Shown: positions 11,359 through 22,000 of the stretch, one piece after another | Layout: every line of letters starts with the position of its first letter | How positions within the stretch are numbered: the first letter of the stretch is position 1 | Assembly: GCA_964036045.1 (NCBI GenBank) | Contig: OZ038389.1 | Span: 36,660,912-36,724,911 of the forward strand | Direction of reading: 5' to 3' | Length of the DNA stretch: 64,000 bases | From: Eutreptiella sp. 'Long Island Sound 2002' | Lineage: Eukaryota > Euglenozoa > Euglenophyceae > Eutreptiales > Eutreptiaceae | Notes under the pieces: model-generated | Seen by the model: only the letters and a program-made list of their open reading frames with translations | What the model was told of the DNA's origin: nothing | The model's database searches: none | Translations under genes and position numbers: made by a program

Positions 11359-12609
11359 ACCCCTTCATTTGCCTCTTTTGTACAGGTGGGAGAGGTTAAG
11401 GGTGATTGGTGCACGCAGCAGCTGGCTTCGGCGGCTACCATTTTTCTGCCCCAGCAAAACAGGGGCGCTGATCACAAATCAAATCACTGTGCCTCAGCCA
11501 GTACTGGCGAGGGCAGTTCGACCTCAACGACATCTGCGCTGTGCACGCAACGAGAGCACCCCTTCCATCCAAGCCCTAGCAGGGGAAACGCGTTGTGGCG
11601 TCCCCTGTTAGGCCACAGCTGCTTAGGAGCGCTGTGTTCTCTTGTCCTTTTCACAGGAGGGCCACTAGGGCCTGAGTCTTCCTGGACAGCAGCCCCAAGT
11701 AGCGTGTGTAGGGGTTAGGGTCAGCAGGCCTGGCAGGAGTGGAGTGCAAGTGATGAGTGCTCACCCTGCCTTCGAAGGCCGGTGCTGGCGTTAGTGAGTG
11801 TAGTGTAGTGGTGTCTCCTGTCCCGCGTGCTTTTCCTCGTGGGCAGGGGAGTGCGTTAGCTTTTGGCCTGTAGCAAAAATGGGCGTTTTGTATGCCCTTA
11901 GCACACTTGGCCACCCCTCCCCTCTTAGTAGGTAGGGCTTTTGCCGTCTTACCCCAAGGATAGGCGCCAGCACAGAAATTGGGCGCCATAGGAGTGGTAA
12001 TAGTACCTGATTAGGACCTTCGGTCCGACGTCAGCGAAGCCCGGTCTCCGGAAGCCACGCTGGGGAGAGAAGTGAGACACACACAGACATACGTAGCACA
12101 CTTAGGGGTATGGTAAACCCTGTAAGGAAGGGTAGAACCCCATGGGTCTGGACCAGTCAGGGGTCCTAACTGTGGGCTCGCTTGTCCCCAAGGAGGGAAG
12201 ACACACCTTGCCTCATAACACCTTGCTTGTCCTTCCCCCCTGGTGTAGTAAGCCACCGTTCTTCGTTGGCTCACCAAGGTCATTACATTAGGGCAGTACC
12301 CATGCAACACATGGTCAACAAGGCAAACACTCGCTGGGTGGCTGCAATCTTGATAAGCGGCCACCTGGCTCACGCTGGAAACCATAGGCATGGGTCTGCA
12401 GGGCACAGACAGGGTCAGTGCAGTGCTCAATAAGCAGTAGTCTGTGAAAAACCAATGGCCTTCGGCCAGGGAGTGGTTGTCACGGGAGGCTAACGGTCCT
12501 GTCCTGCGATGCAATGCGGGGCAACTGTGACAACTGCTCTTACACCCATACTCAGGCACGACTGCAGAAGAGTGCTCACTGCACCTGTCAGTAGACTGAC
12601 ACAGGGAAA

Positions 12610-15600
12610 TTAGCTTCGCTTCTTACGCTGGGACATAGTCTCAGCACGGGTTAGGAGCTGACCCTCGTTGTTCTCAACGAGGTAAGTGCGGAAGATGGGG
12701 TTGATACTCCCATCTGGTTGTATGAAGGCTGACATGGGTTCCCAGGTCGCCTCGGACAACCCATAGCCATCCCACAGGGTTAGGAATTTCCAGCCCTGTT
12801 TATACTCGTGGCGAGCAATACCTGCAACCACGTAGTAACCATCGACTGCCATCTCATCGGCAGTCATCTCTTCGAGTTCGTCTGCCTCCTCTGGACTGGC
12901 AGCGTTCTCTAGGTCTATACGTTCGACCTCACTGTCGCTGAGGCGCCACTCATCCCAAGACAAGTCGTCAGGGGAGTGATAGTGCCTCAACTGCTTAGGT
13001 GCACATAGCAGTTCACAACCTAGACGTGGACTGCACCTGACATGGATCCTGGATCCATCTATCCTGATGATACGATAGGGTCCAAAGTAAGGGTCCTGTA
13101 GGCAGTTACGTGGCCAGGAGGGTAGGCGTGAATGGTGTACCAAAACAAGGTCACCAACGATGAAGCTGGCAGGTCGCCGTAGGCGGTTCCGTCGGCTCTG
13201 TTCACGGTCACGAATGTGCCTCAGGTTAGTACCAGCCTGGTTAGCCAGAGACTGCTTGTGTTCCAGCCAATCTCCCACAGGGCTCTTGAAGTCCTCAGGG
13301 AAGGGGGTTTTGAAGAACCAGGCAGGTCGTCCTCCATGGAACAGTTCGTGGGGGGTGAAACCCGTAGAAGAGCTCCGCTGTGAGTTCATGGACAGAACTG
13401 CCCAGGGCACTAGGCGTACCCAGTCCTTGGTGCGTTCCTGTTTCATCAGGATTCTTAAGTTTTGCTCCACCACACGGTTCTGTCTCTCACAGAGAGGGTT
13501 AGACGTGTGAGTATAGGGCACACCTGTGGTTACCTCCACGTTAAGGGCATTTAGCACTCGTTTGTACCACCCAGTGTCACTGCGGATGCGTACATCTTCA
13601 TCAGAGTGCACCTGTTTAGGTGCTCCATAGGGTTCGAACCATTGTTCGACCAACATTTTTACAGTCTGCTCACCTGTGATTTTCTTATTGCAAGCGAACA
13701 CACGGGTGAAACGAGATAGACCACATGTGACCACGAGGCAACTATCATAGCCGCCAAAGCGTGGTAGGCCGTGGATGTAATCCACGTAGAGAAGAGAGTT
13801 AGCACAATAGGGTATGGGTAAGCTGGAGATCAGACCCCTATCCCTACTGTCGCTCTGCTTGCTGGCATGACAGCCACAAGCATCCACAATGGTCTGCATA
13901 TGCGACCTCAGTTCAGTCAGGGTTAGACTAGAGTAGAAACACTCACGGAAGAAGTCCACTGAGCGATTAGCGCCAGTGTGACCCGAACTGAGATGGGACC
14001 ACTGTAGGCACCCATCCAGTCGTGCCTCAGGCACCACAATTCGGTCCTCGTAGAAGAGGTACTGATTGTTTTTATACCACTGGTGCCCGTCAATGACACG
14101 GAGTTCGAGACCAGTGCTGAGGGTTTGGAGAATTTCTTCATACTCTGACTGATAGTCGGTTAGAATCCAACCCTCCAGGATTCCGGCAGTGCGCATGGAC
14201 AGGTCAAGCTGGACATCCATACGCTGGAAAGCCTCTTTGGCGAGCGCCTCAGAGCTCTCACCAATAAGCGCATCGAAGTTGTTGCGCGATATGTAGTCAG
14301 ACAGTTCATTCTTAATCCCGGGGATATGATGCACTATCAGCCTGAACTGGCTCAGGTAAGTCCACCACCGTTTTAGCTTTGCTTTTTCAGGCGGTGGGCC
14401 CTTCTGAAAAGACTTCACAGGCTCCTGGTCACACAGCCAGACTATAGGGTTAGATCCCAGGAGTCGGGATTGTGACGATAGCACCAACATACCGGCCAGG
14501 AGTTCCTGGTCATAGGTGCTGTATTTGGAACGCGCTTGGTTCCATTTCCAATTCCAGTGTCCCAGTGGCACCAGTCGCCACTCACTGGTAGGATAGTCAT
14601 GTTTTAACGAACCATCACGGTTCAGTCCAGTAGTACGATAATGGCAGTGGGTTAGTTCAGCGGGGTTAAGCTCCTGCCATTGGTAGATCGTACCTCCCCC
14701 CCCTACATCACTGGCATCAGTGATCAGGACTATCTCGCCCTCAGGGCGGGGCACTCCCAGGCAGTTGGAGGAGGCAATCTTCTTCTTCAACTCCTGGAAA
14801 CACTCTTCCTCTCTGGAGGTCAACCTCCAGGGAGTAGTTTTCTTGATCAGGTCAGTGAGGGGTGCAGAGGAGTAAGTAAAATTGTGGATGTGACGCCGAT
14901 AGAAATTACAGGCGCCCACAAAACTCCTCACATCGTGTAGACCCTTCTTAGGGTCATCGCGAATCTGCATGTCCTGTAGGGGCTGCATCTTAGACGCGGC
15001 TGGTTTCCACCAGCCATACCCCACGTCGAAACCCAAATACTCCATCTCCTCTTTCATAAACTCACATTTTTCGAGTTTGATTCGGAGATGGTTTTCTTGA
15101 CAGACAGTGAAAAATTCACGGAGGAGAAGGACATGGTCCTCTTTGGTATTAGTACCCAAACTCAATGTCGTCGATGTGAGCCTCCATTTCTGCACCCCGA
15201 GAAATCAACTCTTGTACTAGAGGCCTGCGCCTCAGTATGTACAAAATTTTGTTCATAAGCTCCTGGAAGAGCGCTGGGGCATTAGCCACCCCGAAAGGCA
15301 TAACCTTCCACTTGAAGACACGACCCTTAGGGGTTATAAAGGCAAGCAGCTCCGGAGCTGCGGCGGTTAGGTCAACCTGCCAGAAACCAGAGCGTTTGTC
15401 CATTTTGGTCTTATACCTGCATTTGGCAATACGCTCCAGGGTGTTTTCCATGTTAGGAATACTCCCTGAGTGGTTCTGGGTTTTCTTGTTGACCTCACCA
15501 TAGTCTACAACAAGACGTAGGGCAGTCGACCCTGGTTTAGCAACAAGGAAACAGGGACTGCAGTGATGGGGATAGTCCCCGTGTTTATACCCTTCAACGA

Positions 15601-15647
15601 GGCCAGCATCAATGCATTCTTGGATCTGGCGCTCGATTTCTTCAACC
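12610..15647 (-). pseudogene. pol: Element 1 pol, 3' part: RT, RNase H, integrase, chromodomain
   Basis: It continues the frame broken at 27,043 by element 2 (junction QEQVE then IERQIQEC). Reverse transcriptase follows with VVDYG, MPFGVANAP and the catalytic AHIDD (plus 15,168-15,179). A single extra base near 15,160, just after HIDD, shifts the frame and gives an early stop at 15,149. The other frame then stays open for about 840 codons to 12,610. That part holds RNase H (LITDASDVGGGG), the HHCC finger, integrase with YVDY, SDEDVR and LCERQ, and a chromodomain near the C terminus (WKFLTLWDGYG, ATWEP). It is about 70% similar by eye to element 2 pol. One indel plus the insertion make it non-functional. 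Confidence 0.93.
15643..15647. repeat. target-site duplication of element 2, left
   Basis: CAACC, repeated at 27043-27047. It lies within element 1 pol. Confidence 0.92.
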
Positions 15648-16445
15648 AGTAAGAAAAAGTGCTTTTCCATTGCTTTGGGACATACTCTAGTTGTATTAGA
15701 GATGCACTGAGCATCCATGCATTTTTATCTTAGTATTGGTCCAGCCAAAAGTGGTGAGAACACATTTTGACCTATGGAACCAAACACCCAATCAGGATAT
15801 GGAGTGGACCCCTTAATCCCCTTTCAATCAGAAGTAAAACATCTTTTCCTGAGTTGACTGAGCACTGACATACCTAAGGTAGAGCCTATGAATTTATCTA
15901 TGTTTTTCCATGAATACTTATCTGCCCTAGTGGTATGCACCATAGGGGGTTAGGCACCTCTTTTTGAGAGGTCCTGGGTTCAATTCCTGGTCAGCCTAAC
16001 TAAGTAGGAAGATCCCATGTGACATGGCAGTGACCTCATCGCCACATACCATGCCACCTCAGCACATATGGGACCCAAAACAAAGAGTGCACATCTCCTA
16101 AGATGGCACTATGAAGAGAGAGTGATCCTGAGGCAGTTTTCTAACTCTTTTCCCAAAGCATTTCAGCTATCTCTGTGAATATGCATTCATTTGTATCCTG
16201 AGTTGCAGTTTCTGTGAATATCTAATCATCTTTCACTGTTTACACTGCAGCCCTTCATGCTTTGATCCTGAATTACCTTCTCTTTGCATACTGTTGGCTT
16301 GGGCTATCCTGGATTGAGTTGGCTTTACTGTATTTCAACAAACAAAAGCTTTTCATCATCCAAAACCAGCAGCAGGACACCCTACAGCAACAACAAGCAG
16401 CAGGAGAAGCAAAAACACAGTGCTGAAAACACTATAAACCTTTCT
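15648..16445 (+). repeat. Element 2 5' LTR (798 bp)
   Basis: It begins AGTAAGAAAAAG and ends CTTTCT, ends that are roughly inverted (AGTAAG / AGAAAG) but not TG...CA. It contains a tRNA-like segment at 15,923-15,999. A promoter is expected here but no TATA box is clear. Confidence 0.95.
15923..15999 (+). repeat. tRNA-like segment inside element 2 LTR
   Basis: GCCCTAGTGGTATGC (A-box-like), then ACCTC/GAGGT closing a seven-base loop TTTTTGA like an anticodon arm reading TTT, then GGTTCAATTCC (B box, 15977-15987). No acceptor stem pairs with the 3' GTCAGCC. The second LTR carries the same segment at 26,520-26,596. Confidence 0.6.
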
Positions 16446-16460
16446 GGTAGCAAGAGGCAG
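16446..16460 (+). promoter_or_regulatory. primer-binding site, element 2
   Basis: GGTAGCAAGAGGCAG directly after the LTR, where the last LTR base T gives TGGTAGCA. Apart from one extra A it matches the complement of the 3' end of animal-type initiator tRNA-Met (TGGTAGCAGAGG). Element 1 has GGTAGCAGAGGCAG at the same place. Confidence 0.75.
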
Positions 16461-16543
16461 CCTGTCTCTGTGCACCGGCAGCGACCCCGCGCCGTACAAC
16501 CAGTGCTCCGAGCAGGCAAATACAAGCAGAAGGGCGGATTAAG

Positions 16544-17638
16544 ATGGATCAAGGAAGAGTGGACGCCGAGGTGAACACAGCGCCAGCGCCAGAAGCACCG
16601 GCAAGGCCGGCGCCTGACGCTGTACCTTCGGTGGAGCCCTTACATGGGCCAATGGATACGGCGGAGGACTCCTTGGATGGCCTCCAGACGGCCTTTGGGG
16701 CCCTGTCGGTGAAGGAAATGGTCTCTCAGCCTCAGCCTGTGAAGAGGAAGAGAGGAAACGAGAGCGAGAAGGATGCTGGAGAAGGAGCAGACGAAGGAGA
16801 GGAGCAAGGGCAAGACCCGACGGATGTCCCTACCTTCGAAGGCGCACCAAGCGCTTCTGGCCTCCATGCATCACCCTCTCCCATAACCACCACACTCCCA
16901 GCCGCCGCTACATCCACTTCCACAACCAACCAGCCTATGGCAGAGGGCACAGGCTTTACTGGCATGCCTCACTACCCCGCCTATGGCATGGGCCCACCTA
17001 CCACTGCGCTCCTTGAGGCAACTACTGCCAGTGAGCCGGTGGCTTCCAGCTCTGCGCCGCGTTGGTATGCGGCTGACCATCCCCATCCACTCCACGCCAC
17101 TGGAACCTACATGGAAGTTCCTGGGTATGCTCCTGGGTGTGCACCTGGGTATGCACCCCTGAGTGGGTTGAGGAGAGGACCAGAGTCTCTGGGAGGCAGG
17201 AGTAGAGGATCGGGAAGATCCTCCAACAGGTCCCTGACGCGGTCGGAGATCAATGAGGTGCTCCGAGGAGCCACTTCGCAAATCGTGAGCGACCTCACGC
17301 AAGAGATCAGGGAGAAACTGCAGCCCCTGATGATCCCGTCCCATGCGTCACCTACGACAGTGGGAATGTCACCCCACCGAGTACAGGCTAACCACCTGGC
17401 GGCAGGGTTGACGAATACCCTGGGGAGCCTGAGGAGCCGACCGATGCCGACTCCTGCAGCAGTACCAAGAAGCCCATTCGTCCCGAGGACAGCCCAGCCG
17501 CCCTACAGTCACGTGACGAACTCGACGAGGGCCGAGCTGGACCAGCTGGGGCTGACAGCCCTAAGGGCTATGGTGGACGTGGAGCCTTATGGCTCCAGTG
17601 ATCTAGGCGGAGACCCCTCCGATGATGGGCCGCCTTGA
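16544..17638 (+). CDS. gag: Element 2 Gag A (N-terminal Gag region)
   Basis: A 364-residue protein starting at the first ATG after the leader (AAGATGG context). The N-terminal third is Ala/Pro and Glu rich with a basic patch VKRKRG. The middle has PGYAPG-type repeats (about residues 190-206), then a basic Ser/Arg stretch and a likely helical part (RSEINEVLRGATSQIVSDL). No enzymatic domain is visible. Its stop codon shares one base with the ATG of gag B (TGATG), so the second product may be made by coupled reinitiation. In element 1 the matching region is fused to the rest of Gag in one frame. Confidence 0.85.
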   Translation: MDQGRVDAEVNTAPAPEAPARPAPDAVPSVEPLHGPMDTAEDSLDGLQTAFGALSVKEMVSQPQPVKRKRGNESEKDAGEGADEGEEQGQDPTDVPTFEGAPSASGLHASPSPITTTLPAAATSTSTTNQPMAEGTGFTGMPHYPAYGMGPPTTALLEATTASEPVASSSAPRWYAADHPHPLHATGTYMEVPGYAPGCAPGYAPLSGLRRGPESLGGRSRGSGRSSNRSLTRSEINEVLRGATSQIVSDLTQEIREKLQPLMIPSHASPTTVGMSPHRVQANHLAAGLTNTLGSLRSRPMPTPAAVPRSPFVPRTAQPPYSHVTNSTRAELDQLGLTALRAMVDVEPYGSSDLGGDPSDDGPP

Positions 17639-19044
17639 TGACTTCTTCTTCGCCATCGGATGACGAAGACCCTGAGGACCCCGAGGACCCCAAGGGTAAG
17701 AAGAAGAAGAAGAAGAAGAAGAAGACCCGACGCCCTGAAGGACGCCGAGCTCAGGAGGCGAAGGCTATTGCCACCTCCAAGATAGTGGTGAACCTGCCTG
17801 AATTCACAGGCAAGGACCTCAGCGAATTCGCTGAGAACTTTGGCCGGTTCCTACGACTGACCGGCCAAACCCACGCGAGTGGGCGAGTGAAGTGCGACCT
17901 GCTCCTGCAGTGCTGCAAGACGAAGTACCTGGAGAAGCAGGTCAGGCAGATCGTCACCAACTCCGCCACCTTTGCCGACGTGTTGGTTGCCCTGGAGAGG
18001 CAGTACCCAACCTACGAGACCGACCTCTCCATCAGGGCCGAGATCCAGAACCTGCCCGTCCTGCCCAACAACCCCAAACCCGGCAGGGTCTCCGAGCTGT
18101 TGGCGGACCTGGACCACTGGGCTGGACGACTGACGCCCGGTTCCTACAGCAGCGACGACCTGCTGTTTTGGTTGTGCTCCAAGCTCCCCCGTGAGCTATG
18201 GGACGAGTGCCGTCTGACGGCTGAGCGCAAGGCTAGATCCCTCCGCTACGAGGATCTATGCGTGCTGCTCCTGGAGATGGCGCTGGAGAAGGAGAGCGAC
18301 CAACACCTGAACCACTACCGTCCTGGTGGTGGAGGTTCTGGAGGCAAAGGGTACCAAGGGTCCCGACCTGGGCAGGGGACTACCCCCAAACACGCCCACG
18401 CCCGCCTAATGGAGAACGTGAAGGAGCTATTCTGGTGTGATGCCAGGGATGAACAGGGCCACCTGCAGCATGCCTCCGACTGCGAGCAGCGAGACTGCTT
18501 TGTTGTCCAGGGGAAGCAGCAGGAAAAGATCACCGGCGCCAAGGTGAAGATGCCGGATCATTACCGCTGCACCATCACGTGTGCATTCTGCGGTAAGCGG
18601 AAGCACTATGAGGACGAGTGCTACCATAAGCAACGCCTATCGGCGAAGCTTAAGGGGGAAGATCCTGGCAAAAGCTCAGGCAAAGGTGGAGGCAAGGCCA
18701 AAGGCAACGACTCCGGCAAGGGCAAGTCGAAAGGACGTGGTCAAGGTGGTCAAGACAAGGGCCAAGGCGGACGAGGAGGAGGCGCTAATCGCCAGAACGA
18801 CAACAAGAACAAGGACAAGAACGGAGGTAACCCCAACCCTAATCCAGGGGGGAACTCCGAGCCCTCTGGAGGGCAGTCTGGACCTACCACACGCTCACAG
18901 ACGCAGGCCCAGCAAGAACAAGGAGCCAAGCGTGAGCATGAAGGTGGTGACGACGGCAACGCCAAGAAGAGAAGCCGTTTCATGAGGATGGCCCGCAAAT
19001 TGCGGAACAAGGGGTTCGAGGTGACCTGTCCCGCGGAGTTCTGA
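17638..19044 (+). CDS. gag: Element 2 Gag B (capsid and zinc-knuckle region)
   Basis: A 468-residue protein from the ATG at 17638. An acidic start and a poly-Lys run (about residues 20-30) are followed by a retrotransposon-gag-like helical domain (NLPEFTGKDLSEFAENF onward, about 50-220). A Cys/His cluster (WCDAR...HASDCEQRDC) comes next, then a CCHC knuckle CAFCGKRKHYEDEC (C-X2-C-X4-H-X4-C). The C-terminal part is Gly/Lys/Asn-rich and basic, as expected for RNA binding. It ends at TGA (19042-19044), followed by CGG and by pol in the same frame. Confidence 0.93.
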   Translation: MTSSSPSDDEDPEDPEDPKGKKKKKKKKKTRRPEGRRAQEAKAIATSKIVVNLPEFTGKDLSEFAENFGRFLRLTGQTHASGRVKCDLLLQCCKTKYLEKQVRQIVTNSATFADVLVALERQYPTYETDLSIRAEIQNLPVLPNNPKPGRVSELLADLDHWAGRLTPGSYSSDDLLFWLCSKLPRELWDECRLTAERKARSLRYEDLCVLLLEMALEKESDQHLNHYRPGGGGSGGKGYQGSRPGQGTTPKHAHARLMENVKELFWCDARDEQGHLQHASDCEQRDCFVVQGKQQEKITGAKVKMPDHYRCTITCAFCGKRKHYEDECYHKQRLSAKLKGEDPGKSSGKGGGKAKGNDSGKGKSKGRGQGGQDKGQGGRGGGANRQNDNKNKDKNGGNPNPNPGGNSEPSGGQSGPTTRSQTQAQQEQGAKREHEGGDDGNAKKRSRFMRMARKLRNKGFEVTCPAEF

Positions 19045-19085
19045 CGGGGACGCTCTGGTGGCACCCAAGACCTGGTGTTTTGGGT
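19042..19085 (+). promoter_or_regulatory. putative stop-codon readthrough signal, element 2 Gag-Pol
   Basis: Stop TGA followed by CGG, a context known from plant-virus readthrough sites. ACCCAAGAC (19063-19071) and GTTTTGGGT (19077-19085) can form a nine-pair stem with a five-base loop starting 18 nt after the stop. Pol continues in frame and has no ATG before the protease active site. Confidence 0.7.
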
Positions 19086-22000
19086 ACGTATCCGACTAGG
19101 GGGACGTGAATACCTGGGGGTACTGGATACTGGAGCCACAATATCGATAGTGGCCAAGAAAATTTTACCTTGTGGGAGCCTGAAGAACACCATGACCACC
19201 GCCGCTATACGGATGGGGGATGGACATGTGGTGCACAGCTGCGGGGACTGCGAAGTGGAGGTACCTATGGGCTCCAGGACTATCGCCCATCGGTTCTATG
19301 TGATGGACACTGATGCCTTCGACTTTGTACTGGGTACTGACTTCTTCGTGCAGCACTCCCAGATACAATCCCTGACGCTGCAAGCGCTCTACCTCCTGTA
19401 CGTGGACCACGGCAGTGGCAGAGAGTCTGTGCCACTGGAGCAGTCGGAAAATACCTCGAGTTACCTGAGACCATCGAAGGAGGAGCCCTCGAACATGATG
19501 GCGGCCTCCAAAACTGAGGACTATCAACTATTGGGGGAAGTCCTAGACCAAGGTCTGAAGGAGTTGGGTTACTCTCGAGAAGACCTAAGTGTGGAACTGT
19601 TCGCCAGCGACAAGCAGCATGTACTGGACCTATACTGCAGCAAGGGGAAGAACTGCAGCTACAAATTTTACTGGCCCTCTTTCGGGATGGCCTACGGGAA
19701 CCCCAGATTCAGTGAACTGGGGAAGGTGCTGACCAAGGTGGCCTTGGAACGTTCCCGTATGGTCCTGTGTTCCCCCGATTGGGGAGCCCATGGGGGCAAC
19801 GAGTACTGGCGAACCCTCCTTGACAAGCTGACTATCAGCTCTGTGCGATTACCTGATGAGGCCATCTACGTGCCTCTGGGACGCAAGACGCCCATTGGGA
19901 AGCCCGGATGGGGGAGTATGCTCAGCGTGGTGGACGGAAGTCTTACCACCATCCCCTGGGAAGACCTGGACCCTACTCTGGTCCAGGCTATACAACGAGA
20001 AAGCGATGGACTCGCCTTGGGTGACTTGAAGGATCGTCTACGACCTCAAGATGCTGTTGAAACTACACCCGGAGGAGATGAGTACGTCGTGACTGACACC
20101 AACGCCCCCAACTCTCCCTGTCATGTACCTGTTCCTGATGGAGTCTCTGAGTGTGGACTATCTGAGCTACCTAGCTCTATCCACTCAGACGACGAAACTG
20201 AGCACGACGCCTTCTTCGTGCAGACTGCGGTGGAAGAAGTGGAGAACGCCGAGTACGTCGCCCCACTAAAACCCCTACTCTCCATGAGGGTGGAAGACCC
20301 CGTGGATGAAGAGCTGGACCCTCGATCCACGCTCAGGGAGTATGTGGATTCCAAGAGGAAGTTGGTGGCGAAAAAGCTATGCTACGCGAAGCCTACCCGC
20401 AGCTCGTGGCCACTGAAGCAAGGACGTATGGGAGACCTATCCCAACTGAAGGAGGACCTCGAACAGAAGATCACCACCTGGCAAAGGGAGGTAGATCTCA
20501 AGCTCATGAAGAGCGTATGGGGTGCCCATGTGAGGACCCCAGATGAGGACGACCTCTCGGAGGAATGTGTATGTGAACCCCCTAAAGCGTGCCTATGTTG
20601 CCATCGTCCACCGGAGATGGTTGAGCAAGACCTTCTGTATGCCTACCAAGGGCTGAAGGATGCTACCGCGGGCGAAGAGTCGGTGGAGGACCACCTCCCG
20701 ACTTCTATTCAAGGGGCAAGCAACTTACACTCCGACGAGGACATGGAGGACAAGATCAAGGTACTGGACCCGCAGGTACAAAAGCTGATAAGGACCTATC
20801 TGGAGGTGTTCGGAGAACTACCCCCTCCAGCCTCATGCGACAAGCTGGTACAGATGGACCTCAAGCTGAAACCTGAGTTCGTGGGTCACAAGATCCGGAG
20901 GAGACCCTATCCAGCTCCTAAAGAGCAGGCCGACGAGATTGAGCGACAGATACAAGAATGTATCGACCCTGGCCTAGTCCTGGAGTACAAGGATGGGGAC
21001 TACCCCCTACACTGCAGCCCCTGTTTCCTGGTGGCTAAACCTGGGTCTACAGCCAAACGGCTGGTAGTGGACTATGGAGAGCTGAACAAGAAGACGCTGA
21101 ACCACTCAGGGTCCATTCCCAATATGGAGTCTACCCTGGAGAAGATAGCCTCCTGTCGCTACAAGACCAAGATGGACAAGCGAAGTGGATTCTGGCAAGT
21201 GGACCTGACGCCCAACGCGCAGGAACTACTGGCCTTCATCACCCCTCAGGGGAGGGTATTCAAGTGGAAGGTCATGCCATTCGGCGTGGCTAACGCCCCC
21301 GCTCTGTTCCAAGAGCTGATGAACAAGATCTTGTCCATCCTACGAAGGAGACCTAAGGTGCAGGAGCTCATATCCCGTGGGGCCCAGATGGAGGCTCACA
21401 TCGACGATGTATGCCTCGGGACCAATACCCAGGAGGATCACCTAATCCTCTTGGATGAGTTCTTTGCGGTCTGCCAGGAGAACCACACACGACTCAAGCT
21501 GGAGAAGTGTGAGTTCATGCAGGAGACCATGCAGTACCTGGGGTTCGACGTTGGCTATGGGTGGTGGACCCCAGCGGCCTCTAAGGCCAAACCCCTGATG
21601 GATGCCAAGGTACGACACGAAGACCCCAAGAAAGGACTTCATGATGTACGCAGTTTCATTGGGGCGTGCAACTTCTATCGCCGCCACATCAAAAACTTCA
21701 CCTACACCAGCGCGGTACTGACTGACTTGATCAAGAAGAGTACTACTTGGCGCTGGGGCCCACAAGAGCAACAAGCGTTTGACGAGCTCAAAGATAAGGT
21801 AGCCAACGCTAAGTGCTTGGGCGTGCCTAGGGCACAAGGGGAGATTATCCTGGTGACCGACGCCAGCAATGTGGGCGGTGGTGGAACGTTGTTCCAGTGG
21901 CAAGCACTAGAGAAGGAGGAGTTCGACTCGGCCATTTCCCAATGGGGGACGGAAGGTCTCAACCGAGATGGAACCCTCAAGCACAGCTACCCTGACGACA

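Larger units (their letters stand above)
9917..12609 (-). other. Element 1 3' noncoding region
   Basis: About 2.7 kb between the end of pol and the 3' LTR with no supported ORF. The part nearest pol (about 11,030-12,600) is homologous, in opposite orientation, to 23,976-25,190 of element 2. It contains three conserved hairpins (11,200-11,233; 11,281-11,358; 11,963-11,987). A tRNA-like sequence lies at 10,146-10,210. The conservation of structure suggests an RNA role such as export, packaging or 3' processing, which is inference. Confidence 0.7.
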
